From: CAZEER01 sp964586315
GTDB taxonomy: Bacteria; Fidelibacterota; Marinisomatia; Marinisomatales; UBA1611
Assembly: GCA_964586315.1 (NCBI GenBank)
Contig: CAZPHE010000004.1
Location: 1-64,000, forward strand
Reading direction: 5' to 3'
Length of the DNA stretch: 64,000 bases
Shown here: positions 7,557-16,507 of the stretch, one piece after another
How positions within the stretch are numbered: the first letter of the stretch is position 1
How the letters are laid out: each line of letters opens with the position of its first letter
Translations under genes and position numbers: made by a program
The notes under the pieces: generated by a model
Databases searched by the model: none
Told to the model about the DNA's origin: nothing
Seen by the model: only the letters and a program-made list of their open reading frames with translations

Positions 7557-9944
7557 CTAATTTTTAATTACTGTTATTTTATCTGCAAAATGTGATCCAT
7601 CTTTACCATAAATCATTAAAAGATATACACCACTGGAGACAAAGTCTCCATCGTTATCTCTACCATCCCAAGATAATTGATCACCATCAGTACCTATACC
7701 TTGTGAAGGGATATGTCTTATGACTTTTCCATCCAAGGTCAGAATCATCATTGAAGATTCATATATTAACCCATCAACTTTCAGGGACTTTGAAGATGGA
7801 ATATAGAAAGGACTCGGGAATATTTTTATTTGGTTATAGTCAAGGTTTGATTTTCCAAATGGGATTCTTAATATATTAATACCTTTACTAGTGGCAACAT
7901 AGGCAAGTTTTTTTTCATCATTAAAATCTATATCTCTTATTTCATCAGATAGAAGAGGACTATTGGTAGTTCTAAATCCATTAATATTAGGCCAATAAGT
8001 TGTATTTTCTAAAAGTATGTGTATACCTTGGGTTGGTGAAAAAGTCCAAATATTTCCCTGTTGATCCACAGATATACCTGCGCCATTACCAAAAGATATA
8101 TTTGGGAAATACGCATATAAATTTTCACGAATAACAGGATTATGATAATCCTCTAGATCATAGTAATTCAAACCTGAAGGTGTCAGATAATATAATCTGT
8201 TATTAAGACCCATACCCAAAGACCAGACTGTGCCACCATAATCGATAATCTTCCAAAAGAATTCGTCTGGATTAAATGGATCACCTTCAAAAGTTAACAT
8301 AGAAATACCACCATTCGGATATATTCCTAAATTTGCTTCTTCTGCTTGGAAGGCAGATATCCACACTCGATCCCAATTATCAAAAGAAATAGAAGCAGGT
8401 GATTGGCTAATTCGAATAGAAGTTTCTGATGAACCATAGTGTTTCCAGATACCCTCACTTGATCTAACATGTATAGGATTATTACCATTTATACAATATG
8501 GATTTAAAATCCATAAATTTCCATCATTATCAAATTCTACATCCAATGTAACCTGATAAGGGATAGAATTACCTGATGTGGTGTGATAGCTTAAGAAAGT
8601 TGTATCAATTATTGAAATATTTGTAGGGTCATCAACATCTAAAATAATTACACCTCCGCTCCATCTAGGGGGATTACTTGAATAAACACGTGACCCTCTA
8701 ATTGCACAATATAGCAAGCCATCTGGTCCTTGTTCAAGATCTGCTATATATTCTCCAAAATCATAGGATATTGTATCTGCACTATAATAATTCAAATTAT
8801 AATTATCTGATATAAATTCTGTCCCAGACGAAGTAATGCCTAAAATATTATGCCAACCAATTCCATTATAAATTGATATCCCATGACCACTACCACATAC
8901 TAATCTACCATCGTTAAGAATGGTAATAGCAGAAAAATTGTTAGTAACGGGTGCATTAGGTAAAAATCTATATGTTTGATATGTATTGTCTTGATGATTA
9001 ACAAACAAAATCCCATTATTTAACCCCGCAATAGTCTGATCCAATACCTGGATAATTTTTGAAACTCCATATCGATTTTCAATTAAATATTCATTATTCC
9101 CAGATTTCATAAACAATTTTTTACCATCTATAAACCAGTAATCATCAGATATAACTTGAATTTTATTTGCATTCTCTAGATCATAGGAGAATTCTATTTG
9201 ATCAAGCACATTTGTATTTATAGAATATTGATATAAGGCATTTTTTAAAGTAAATACTATCATCTCATTATTTCTAGTCATTGAAGTAATCTCTTCATTT
9301 ATATTGGGAATAAGTTTTGACCATGAATTTGGATTTTTAATATTATCCGTAATGAGTGCTGAATACATACCGGTAGTCATTCCAAGAAATAATGTCGAAT
9401 CTTTAATTAAAAAACAATTAATTGAACCTGCATCTATGGGGTAATTACGGTAAGAATCTCGGTATTCCCAATTCTTGTCATAAGTAAATTCCATTAATCC
9501 TATATCTTGACCATCTCGAAATAATACCCAAGCCATAAGATTTTCGATTTGAATATCTAAAATGGCGGTTAATCCAAAATCAAAAATATCCACAGATTCA
9601 TTATTTATAGGATCATAAACTTGCAAAAAGCCAAAAGGTGAATTACCACCTATCCATAAATTGGATTTATGATCTTTAGTAATAGTGGATAAATCAACAC
9701 TTTGAAGCCCATCAATTGTAGTTATAGTTAAATATTTATTATCGTCATTCAGTTGAAATATTCCACCTCCTGTTGCTCCAAAAATTTTTCCTTCAAAATA
9801 AATTAAATCATTTACTTGAAGAGGAGATGTAAGAGCATCCCATTCACCTACACGAACCTGAGCATTACAAAATGTCAAACAAATATTTATTATAAATATT
9901 GTAGTGTTAAATAAAGAAAGAATTTTTAATGCGTAATATTTCAT
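7557..9944 (-). CDS. Secreted PorZ-like beta-propeller protein with FlgD-like/type IX sorting C-terminus
   Basis: 795 residues. An N-terminal signal peptide (about 1-28, ending CNAQ) is followed by a long region of beta-propeller-type repeats (for example LWIGGN near 96, DNDGNLWILN, DQQGNIWTFS) like those in two-component-regulator propellers. The C-terminal 90 residues form a FlgD-type immunoglobulin-like domain (SWDGRDNDGDFVSSGVYLL), used in FCB bacteria as the type IX secretion sorting signal. Architecture, length and the N-terminal pattern (VGEWDALTSPLQVNDL, ATGGGIFQL, TTIDGLQSVDLSTI) match PorZ, an outer-surface component that supplies anionic LPS to the type IX sortase. PorZ identity is inference. 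Transcribed divergently from the next small secreted-protein gene. Confidence 0.78.
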   Translation of the reverse strand: MKYYALKILSLFNTTIFIINICLTFCNAQVRVGEWDALTSPLQVNDLIYFEGKIFGATGGGIFQLNDDNKYLTITTIDGLQSVDLSTITKDHKSNLWIGGNSPFGFLQVYDPINNESVDIFDFGLTAILDIQIENLMAWVLFRDGQDIGLMEFTYDKNWEYRDSYRNYPIDAGSINCFLIKDSTLFLGMTTGMYSALITDNIKNPNSWSKLIPNINEEITSMTRNNEMIVFTLKNALYQYSINTNVLDQIEFSYDLENANKIQVISDDYWFIDGKKLFMKSGNNEYLIENRYGVSKIIQVLDQTIAGLNNGILFVNHQDNTYQTYRFLPNAPVTNNFSAITILNDGRLVCGSGHGISIYNGIGWHNILGITSSGTEFISDNYNLNYYSADTISYDFGEYIADLEQGPDGLLYCAIRGSRVYSSNPPRWSGGVIILDVDDPTNISIIDTTFLSYHTTSGNSIPYQVTLDVEFDNDGNLWILNPYCINGNNPIHVRSSEGIWKHYGSSETSIRISQSPASISFDNWDRVWISAFQAEEANLGIYPNGGISMLTFEGDPFNPDEFFWKIIDYGGTVWSLGMGLNNRLYYLTPSGLNYYDLEDYHNPVIRENLYAYFPNISFGNGAGISVDQQGNIWTFSPTQGIHILLENTTYWPNINGFRTTNSPLLSDEIRDIDFNDEKKLAYVATSKGINILRIPFGKSNLDYNQIKIFPSPFYIPSSKSLKVDGLIYESSMMILTLDGKVIRHIPSQGIGTDGDQLSWDGRDNDGDFVSSGVYLLMIYGKDGSHFADKITVIKN

Positions 9945-10029
9945 ATCTATATTGTATTGGAAGTTTTCAATGTTATTCTATCTTTAACTTTATCTTTTGT
10001 TTAAATAAACTCACTCCAATATTAGTATT

Positions 10030-10431
10030 ATGAAAAATTACTTGATTCCAATCTTATTATTAAATCTGTTATTAGGGCAAAAGCAAATACCTTTTACTAT
10101 CGATGTTCGCCCTAGAATAATTGATGATGCAAAAGTCTTAATCAATGTTGAGGTTATAAACCATATTGGGCGTCCTGTTGATTATTTAGAAGGTTTTCTA
10201 AGTGAATTTTCTGAAAAAAAAGATCTTTTAAGTGAAAAACGAATGGTCTTGGTTTATAACTATGAGCCAGCATTACAAACTGGTTTTTCAACTACCAAAA
10301 CCACAACTTATGATTTAAAATATGATCAGAAGCCATCAGTATTTGAATTTCATATTTCTAAAGTTAAATTTTCTGGTGAAAATCGTGTTTTTGCTTGGCA
10401 TCCTAAATCTGGCTTCATTCGTATTGATTAA
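10030..10431 (+). CDS. Small secreted protein, function unknown
   Basis: 133 residues with a clear signal peptide (MKNYLIPILLLNLLLG, then QKQ), so probably periplasmic or surface-located. The mature part alternates polar and hydrophobic residues and looks beta-rich; there are no cysteines and no recognised motif. Transcribed divergently from the PorZ-like gene, 85 bases apart. Its last 17 bases overlap the 3' end of the convergent gene at 10415. I do not recognise a family. Confidence 0.6.
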   Translation: MKNYLIPILLLNLLLGQKQIPFTIDVRPRIIDDAKVLINVEVINHIGRPVDYLEGFLSEFSEKKDLLSEKRMVLVYNYEPALQTGFSTTKTTTYDLKYDQKPSVFEFHISKVKFSGENRVFAWHPKSGFIRID

Positions 10432-10927
10432 ACTGTTTTTGATTATGTTGCAATAGTTTTTTCTCCAATAATTTGCTGTAGTTTAATGTGTCTAAATTCA
10501 ATGTCATTTTATTAATCCATTGTCTAGTATCATTTATATATATTTCTATTTTCTCGATTGGCAACCGCTCTGCATACATATTTGCAATTATAATTGCTGA
10601 TGGAATTGGGATATAACTATTCAGTGGGTCTTTATAAAAATAATCAATATTCCTAATAAGTTCTCTATTTGTAAGATAATCCACTGTTTCAGAGTATAAG
10701 GCATCTGCCAATTCACTATCTTTTTGCCAAGTTTTCAAATAATCATAAAAACGTCTATCCAATACACCATTAAGGTATGCTTTTTTCACATTAAAAGCTG
10801 CTTCTTCATTATAATCCATCTTTTTTAAAACTTTGTTCCAATCTCTACCATCCCAAAATAATTTATTTTCTCTAGAAAAAACTAAATGGGTAAATAAAAT
10901 AACAGTATATAAATAATATTTTTTCAT
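10415..10927 (-). CDS. Small exported protein, function unknown
   Basis: About 170 residues. I place the start at the ATG at 10927, because it gives a good signal peptide (MKKYYLYTVILFTHLVFSR); an upstream start would place eight extra residues before it. The mature protein is helical and charged (WDGRDWNKVLKKMDYNEEAAF, then PIPSAIIIANMYAERL), with no cysteine pair or catalytic motif I recognise. It starts just inside the end of the aldehyde dehydrogenase frame region and probably follows it in a transcript. Its 3' end overlaps the convergent gene by 17 bases. Confidence 0.6.
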   Translation of the reverse strand: MKKYYLYTVILFTHLVFSRENKLFWDGRDWNKVLKKMDYNEEAAFNVKKAYLNGVLDRRFYDYLKTWQKDSELADALYSETVDYLTNRELIRNIDYFYKDPLNSYIPIPSAIIIANMYAERLPIEKIEIYINDTRQWINKMTLNLDTLNYSKLLEKKLLQHNQKQFNQYE

Positions 10928-10934
10928 GACAATT

Positions 10935-12317
10935 CTAATTAAGTTTGTCAATATTTTTTATAACAACAGTTTTAATATTTACAAATTCCATCATTCCGTA
11001 TTTCCCCAATTCTCTACCATAGCCTGAATCTTTAATCCCTCCAAAAGGAAGTCTCGGGTCTGATTTTACAAAATCATTTACAAAACATGAACCAGCATGT
11101 AATTTTTTCTTTGCAATATTTTCACCATTTTTTATATCTCGAGTAAAGATTGCAGCACCCAATCCAAAAGGTGTTTTATTACCTAATTCAATCGCTTCAT
11201 CTTCATTTTTTGCTTTAATTATTGAAAAAACAGGACCAAAAATCTCTTCATCAAATGCAGCCATACCTGGTTTTACATCAGATAATATCGTAAGAGGATA
11301 AAAAGCGCCTGGGATATTTGGTATATAACCTCCAAGACAAAGTTTTGCTCCTGAGTTTATAGATCTTACAACTTGATCATGTACTTCATTTCTAGCATCT
11401 ATTGAGACCATTGGTCCAATATCAACATCATCTAATGGATCACCCATTATTTTTTCAGCCAATTTTTTTTCAATTTTCATTAAAAATTCATCATACAATG
11501 ATTTTGTGATAATTATTCTTTTGGCTGCTATGCAACTTTGCCCGGTATTCAAAATTCTACCATCAATACATGACTTTATGGATAAATCAAGATCGGCATC
11601 TTCTAAAATAATATAAGGATCACTACCCCCTAATTCAAGAACCGTTTTTTTTAATTCCTTACCTGCCGTTTCAGCAACAGATCTTCCCGCTGGAGTACTT
11701 CCTGTGATAGTAACAGCATTAATTAATGGGTTTTCTATAATCTTAGCAACTTCCTTGCCTCTTACAGGAATATTTCGAAAAATATATTCTGGAAATCCGG
11801 CTTCATAAAAACATGATTCTATAGAATTTGCACAGCCTTGAACATTAGATGCATGTTTTAAAATAGCTGCATTACCAGCAGTTATAGTAGGTATAGCAAA
11901 TCTAAATACTTGCCAAAATGGAAAATTCCAGGGCATGACACCTAAAATTAATCCAATTGGTTGCACTATTACTAAGCTCTTTTGGCCGGCAATACCTATT
12001 TCCTTTTCTTTGAGAAATTCATTAGAATGCTCTATATAATAATCGCAGAGCCAAGCACATTTTTCAATTTCACCTTTTGATTGATTTATTGGTTTACCCA
12101 TTTCTTGAGAAATTATTATAGCATATTCTCGTTTTTTATCTCTTAATTTTCCAGCAATTTGTTTTAAACATTCTATACGAAAATTAAGTTCTGTCATTGA
12201 CCATTTTTTTTGAGCTAAACTAGCATGTTTTAGAATTTCTTTAATTGAGTTTTCAGAAAATTCAGTATAAGCTTGAATTTCCTCACCTGTGGAAGGATTA
12301 ATTGATAATAGAGACAT
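10935..12317 (-). CDS. NAD(P)-dependent aldehyde dehydrogenase, succinate-semialdehyde type
   Basis: Oxidises an aldehyde to the acid with NAD(P); the closest pattern is succinate-semialdehyde dehydrogenase (Sad/GabD-like). 460 residues, normal for the shorter Sad-like group. Visible motifs are PWNFPFWQ (129-136), the cofactor loop TGSTPAGR (205-212), the general base Glu in LELGG (E228), the nucleophile Cys in NTGQSCIAAKR (C262), EEIFGPVF near 350 and the C-terminal PFGGIKDSGYGRELG. Cytoplasmic. The stop lies just before the next small gene. The exact substrate cannot be read from sequence. Confidence 0.85.
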   Translation of the reverse strand: MSLLSINPSTGEEIQAYTEFSENSIKEILKHASLAQKKWSMTELNFRIECLKQIAGKLRDKKREYAIIISQEMGKPINQSKGEIEKCAWLCDYYIEHSNEFLKEKEIGIAGQKSLVIVQPIGLILGVMPWNFPFWQVFRFAIPTITAGNAAILKHASNVQGCANSIESCFYEAGFPEYIFRNIPVRGKEVAKIIENPLINAVTITGSTPAGRSVAETAGKELKKTVLELGGSDPYIILEDADLDLSIKSCIDGRILNTGQSCIAAKRIIITKSLYDEFLMKIEKKLAEKIMGDPLDDVDIGPMVSIDARNEVHDQVVRSINSGAKLCLGGYIPNIPGAFYPLTILSDVKPGMAAFDEEIFGPVFSIIKAKNEDEAIELGNKTPFGLGAAIFTRDIKNGENIAKKKLHAGSCFVNDFVKSDPRLPFGGIKDSGYGRELGKYGMMEFVNIKTVVIKNIDKLN

Positions 12318-12443
12318 TTATGAATATTTAGTTAAAAATACCAGATCAAATTTAACACAACCAATTAAAATCAGAACCTTGGATTTTTATATTTTAGAAA
12401 AAATAATTGAATATTAGTCTTATAAAATACTAGAATATATTAA

Positions 12444-15026
12444 TTAAGCTTGTATTTCGGGTCTCACTTTTAAAATAATGGGATCGGTTTGATCTTTTTC
12501 TAATGGTCTGTATTCTGGTATTAGAGATGCCAATATTGATCTAAGCTGATTATTATCAAATTCATGCCCAATTAATACTCCTTTCTTTATTTTAGATGCA
12601 ATTTCTTGGATCTCTTCATCAGATAAAGTAGGACGAATTTCTAATATTTTTTTATGGACGGTTTTATGAAATGATTTTGACTCAAGAATTAGTTCTTCAA
12701 AATTTTTCTCACCTGGCCGTGCTCCAATAAAGCTTATCGGAATATCAATATCTGGCTCAAGTCCTGATAATTTTATCAATTCATTTGCAATATCAAGTAT
12801 TTTAATTGGACGCCCCATATCAAGTGCGAATATTTCGCCACCTTTTCCTAATTCACCTGATTGTAAAATTAATTGTGCCGCTTCAGTAACTGACATAAAA
12901 TACCTTTCCATATCTGGGTCTGTTATAGTAATGGGACCTCCAGATCTTATTTGTTCCTGGAATATTGGGATAACACTTCCACTGCTACCTAGAACATTAC
13001 CAAAACGAACAGCTATAAAACTAGTTTTGCAATTAGAATCTGCACCCTGACAAATTAACTCTGCTAAACGCTTTGTCGCACCCATTACATTAATAGGTTT
13101 AACAGCCTTATCAGTACTGACTAAAACAAATTTTTCAATATTATGCTGCAATGATAAATTCACAAGGTTAGTAGTCCCATGTACATTTGTTTCAACAGCT
13201 TCCCAAGGAAAAGCTTCTTGCATAGAAACATGTTTATATGCTGCAGCATGAAAAATAATTTGAGGTTCATATTCATTAAAAACTTTACTCAATATATCAC
13301 GATCTCTAACATTAGTTAATAGTGGTTTTGTAAGAACATTACTTGGTTTTTCTAAAATTTCCCTTTCAATTTGGAATAAATTATATTCACTGTTATCTAA
13401 CATAACCAATAATGCTGGTTCATATTTAAGACACTCTCTTACCAATTCTGACCCAATACTTCCCCCAGCACCAGTAATTAAAATTCTCTTCCCACGCAGA
13501 AATTTCTTGATCGAATTCTTATTTAGATTAACTTCATTTCGACCTAACAAATCAAGAATAGAGACTTCTTTTAATTGATTAATTGATAATTTACCTGATA
13601 CTACTTCTTCTACCGATGGTAATGTTCTAAAAGGTTTTCCAGCATCTTTACAAATTTCAATAATACGATATAGTTCTTTTCTAGGTAAATTGGGGCAACA
13701 GATTAAAGCTTCATCATATTTATTCATATAATCTGATAAATCTGAAATTTTTCCTAAAACTGGTTTACCATGAATATACCTCCCCTTATTGGAGCTATTA
13801 TCATCAAGAAACCCAATAGGATCCATAAGATGCTTTGAATCGTTTAATAGTTCTCTACATATAAAACTCCCTGTTGAACCTGCACCAATTAACATGACTC
13901 GTTTTGAAAATTCAATCTTATATGGCTTAGGATTAATTAAATATGAAAAAATCATCCTTATACCCAATCTTGAAAAACTTGTAAAACCAAAGCAAATCAT
14001 CAAATCTATAGCAAAAACTGAGTTGGGTATATTGTTATTAAAACCAATGAAATATCCAATCATTGCAATACTAACCATTGAACCAGTTATATTTGCTTTT
14101 GCAATATTAAACATATCTAATATACCTGTATATCGCCACATCCCTTTATAAAGATCAAATAAATAGAAAGATGATAATTTTGAAATTATTACTAATCCAA
14201 AAAATTTGAAGAGATTTGGATCAAATAAAATTTGGGGTATCCTAAAATCATTCCTGATAAAAAAAGCAAAAATAAATCCTAGAAGGACTGATATTATATC
14301 GGATAAAATTAAGATTCTAAGATTTTTGGAAGTATCTTCTTTTGTTCTAGTATTTTTAATATCCTTTATTTTTACATCACTTATTGTTTGTCTTATTTGA
14401 TATTCACCATCATCTTCTATTTTCAAAAGTTTAAGGAGCATATAATGGCCCATTTGTTTTGGAATAAATAGAGATAAAATTGTGATACCTACTAGTTTTA
14501 AATCTTGAAAGAATCCTTTTTTATTGACATAATAATTATCTAAACCTACTTTAATATCTAATATGGATTTGTATGGATCATCTGAGTCAATCATAGACCA
14601 AATCTCTGATTCATTCCTGAATAATATAGAAGAATATCCAGATAACCCGGGTTTGATTTTTTCTAAAAAGGAAAAGGTTTTTTTATTAACAAATTGTGGC
14701 ACTTCAGGTCTTGGACCAATAAAACGCATATCACCTTTAATAACATTTATTAATTGGGGAAGTTCATCTAATTTTGTTTTTCTTAAAAAACGTCCCCAAC
14801 TAGTTGCTTGGGGTACTTGCCCATTATTAAAAATTTGATTCTCATTACCCTTTTTAATTGTTCTAAACTTATATATGATAAAGTTTTTGAAATATTTACC
14901 AACACGGATTTGCTTAAAAATAATTGGTCTTCCTTGAAGAATTAAACTTATTACCGAAATAAAAATGAGAATCGGTGATAATATTACAGTTAGAAGCCCT
15001 GCTGTTAATCTAGATAATATTTCCAT
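12444..15026 (-). CDS. Fusion: monotopic phosphoglycosyl transferase + PglF/FlaA1-type UDP-sugar 4,6-dehydratase
   Basis: 860 residues, two enzymes in one chain. Residues 1-190 are a complete PglC/WcaJ-type transferase: a membrane helix (about 8-30), KFRT (53-56), catalytic Asp-Glu in KLDELPQL (D87, E88) and GPRPE (104-108). It moves a sugar phosphate from a UDP-sugar to undecaprenyl phosphate. Residues 235-350 hold several membrane segments, 378-470 a first Rossmann-like domain (GAGSTG at 381-386), and 512-850 the catalytic SDR domain with GAGGSIGSE (519-527) and STDKAVKPINVMGATKR (637-653), the PglF/WbpM signature. The fusion should make a 4-keto-6-deoxy UDP-sugar and also commit the product to lipid. 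The upstream aminotransferase at 15353 fits between the two steps. The start gives a full PglC domain. Confidence 0.92.
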   Translation of the reverse strand: MEILSRLTAGLLTVILSPILIFISVISLILQGRPIIFKQIRVGKYFKNFIIYKFRTIKKGNENQIFNNGQVPQATSWGRFLRKTKLDELPQLINVIKGDMRFIGPRPEVPQFVNKKTFSFLEKIKPGLSGYSSILFRNESEIWSMIDSDDPYKSILDIKVGLDNYYVNKKGFFQDLKLVGITILSLFIPKQMGHYMLLKLLKIEDDGEYQIRQTISDVKIKDIKNTRTKEDTSKNLRILILSDIISVLLGFIFAFFIRNDFRIPQILFDPNLFKFFGLVIISKLSSFYLFDLYKGMWRYTGILDMFNIAKANITGSMVSIAMIGYFIGFNNNIPNSVFAIDLMICFGFTSFSRLGIRMIFSYLINPKPYKIEFSKRVMLIGAGSTGSFICRELLNDSKHLMDPIGFLDDNSSNKGRYIHGKPVLGKISDLSDYMNKYDEALICCPNLPRKELYRIIEICKDAGKPFRTLPSVEEVVSGKLSINQLKEVSILDLLGRNEVNLNKNSIKKFLRGKRILITGAGGSIGSELVRECLKYEPALLVMLDNSEYNLFQIEREILEKPSNVLTKPLLTNVRDRDILSKVFNEYEPQIIFHAAAYKHVSMQEAFPWEAVETNVHGTTNLVNLSLQHNIEKFVLVSTDKAVKPINVMGATKRLAELICQGADSNCKTSFIAVRFGNVLGSSGSVIPIFQEQIRSGGPITITDPDMERYFMSVTEAAQLILQSGELGKGGEIFALDMGRPIKILDIANELIKLSGLEPDIDIPISFIGARPGEKNFEELILESKSFHKTVHKKILEIRPTLSDEEIQEIASKIKKGVLIGHEFDNNQLRSILASLIPEYRPLEKDQTDPIILKVRPEIQA

Positions 15027-15352
15027 TAGGTTAATATTCGTGCATTAATATATAAGTTTCAATGCCTATCCCAGGAGAGGTGATCATTATCACACAAGTG
15101 ACCAAGTTCACAGACGGATATATATAATCTATTAAGGATAAATCGCTGGGTGCTTATATAAGCACCTGTAATCAACGCTAATAGCCTTATTTGGTCTGAC
15201 GACCAATATATTATTGTAGTCCACATCATTTATTACCTCGGAATAAGTAATTTACTAAATTTATTGTATTCTTGCTTTGCTAGCAAGACTAATTAGCAAA
15301 TAATGATCTATTAGTTTTTAAAAGCTAGAATCAATTTATATAAAACTAAATT
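15027..15352 (-). other. 326-base non-coding leader with several inverted repeats
   Basis: No convincing gene. It separates the phosphoglycosyl transferase gene from the aminotransferase gene, whereas most gaps in the cluster are below 80 bases. Inverted repeats are GTGAT/ATCAC (15080-15093), a perfect 18-base palindrome GGTGCTTATATAAGCACC (15149-15166), TTGGTC/GACCAA with a 4-base loop (15191-15206) and TCTTGCT/AGCAAGA (15270-15288). The last competes with a TTGCTA/TAGCAA pairing (15277-15299). It may be a structured 5' leader or hold a promoter; I recognise no known riboswitch, ops/JUMPstart or terminator in it. Confidence 0.45.
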
Positions 15353-16507
15353 TTATATAGAAAAAATATTGTATAATTTTTTTATACTTTGAGTAACATA
15401 ATTCACTTCATCATCATTCATGTCTGGATATATAGGTAAACTTATAATTGATTCATATAATTCGTTTGACCGTGGATAATCTTGATTGGAAAAATTATAT
15501 AATGATTTATAGTAAGTTAATTTATGGATTGGCTTATAATGGACTGCTAAACCTATCCCTCTCTTATTCATTTCTTCTATAAATTTATTTCTAGAGATCG
15601 CCCAAGCTTCCAAGTTTAATTTAATAACAAATAAATGCCATGCATGACCATCGTTTAATTGAGGTAAAATGATTCCATCAATTTTACTCAATTCTTCAAA
15701 ATATTTTTTTATTATGTCCTTCCGCTTTTTTTCCCAATTATTTAATTGGCTCAATTGCCATAAACCAAAAGATGCTGCTATATCCGTCATATTATACTTA
15801 TAACCAAGGCTGACTACATCATATTCCCATTTACCATAATCTTTAAATCTATCCCATCCATCTTTCGTGATTCCATGGAGAGATAAACTTTTTACTTTTT
15901 CCGCTAATTTTTTGTTGTTTGTTGATAGAGCGCCACCTTCACCACCAGTAGTAATATTTTTATTTGCATAGAAAGAGAATGCTGCACCATAATTAGTATC
16001 ACCAATTTTACCATAATTAGAAATAGATTCTAATGCATGAGCAGCATCTTCTAATATAAAAGTTCCATATTTTTCAGCTAAATCAAATAAATGTTTCATA
16101 TTTACTGCCTCACCACCATAATGCATAGGTAGAATTGCTTTTATATTATTTTGGGTTCGTAATAAATGTTCAACCTGATTTAAATCCATTAAAAAACTTG
16201 ACGGTTCATTATCAACTAATAATGGATGCATATCAAGATATTCTCCACATTCGATAGTTGAGACAAAAGTCATTGTCGGTACAATAAATTTATCACCTTT
16301 TTTAAATCCTAAAGCAGCTAACGTAAGATGTAATGCGGCTGTACAGGAATTCAAAGCTACAACATATCTAGCATTTAATATTTTGGATAATTCATTTTCA
16401 AAAAATTGGACTTGCTTCCCCGTGGTAAGCCAACCAGAACGTATTGAGTCAGAAAATATTTCATCGAGACTACGGGGTAGAGTTGGTCTATGAAATGGTA
16501 TTCTCAT
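15353..16507 (-). CDS. DegT/DnrJ/EryC1-type sugar aminotransferase (PglE/PseC-like)
   Basis: PLP-dependent transamination of a nucleotide-linked keto-sugar, cytoplasmic. 384 residues, normal length. It has GWLTTGKQVQFFE near 25, NSCTAALH (53-60), EDAAHALES (153-161) and the PLP lysine in SFYANKNITTGGEGG (K183). The pattern is that of enzymes converting UDP-4-keto-6-deoxy-GlcNAc/AltNAc to the 4-amino sugar. The dehydratase half of the next gene would make that substrate and its transferase half could use the product. It overlaps the upstream Wzi-like gene by an ATGA. Confidence 0.88.
   Translation of the reverse strand: MRIPFHRPTLPRSLDEIFSDSIRSGWLTTGKQVQFFENELSKILNARYVVALNSCTAALHLTLAALGFKKGDKFIVPTMTFVSTIECGEYLDMHPLLVDNEPSSFLMDLNQVEHLLRTQNNIKAILPMHYGGEAVNMKHLFDLAEKYGTFILEDAAHALESISNYGKIGDTNYGAAFSFYANKNITTGGEGGALSTNNKKLAEKVKSLSLHGITKDGWDRFKDYGKWEYDVVSLGYKYNMTDIAASFGLWQLSQLNNWEKKRKDIIKKYFEELSKIDGIILPQLNDGHAWHLFVIKLNLEAWAISRNKFIEEMNKRGIGLAVHYKPIHKLTYYKSLYNFSNQDYPRSNELYESIISLPIYPDMNDDEVNYVTQSIKKLYNIFSI

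Noticed and set aside
13789..14838. Plus-strand open frames inside the phosphoglycosyl transferase fusion
   Set aside because: They are antisense to a gene with clear motifs and show no family pattern or ribosome binding site.
15149..15166. Perfect palindrome as a rho-independent terminator
   Set aside because: No T run follows on either strand and the centre is TATATA; it is reported only as part of the leader.
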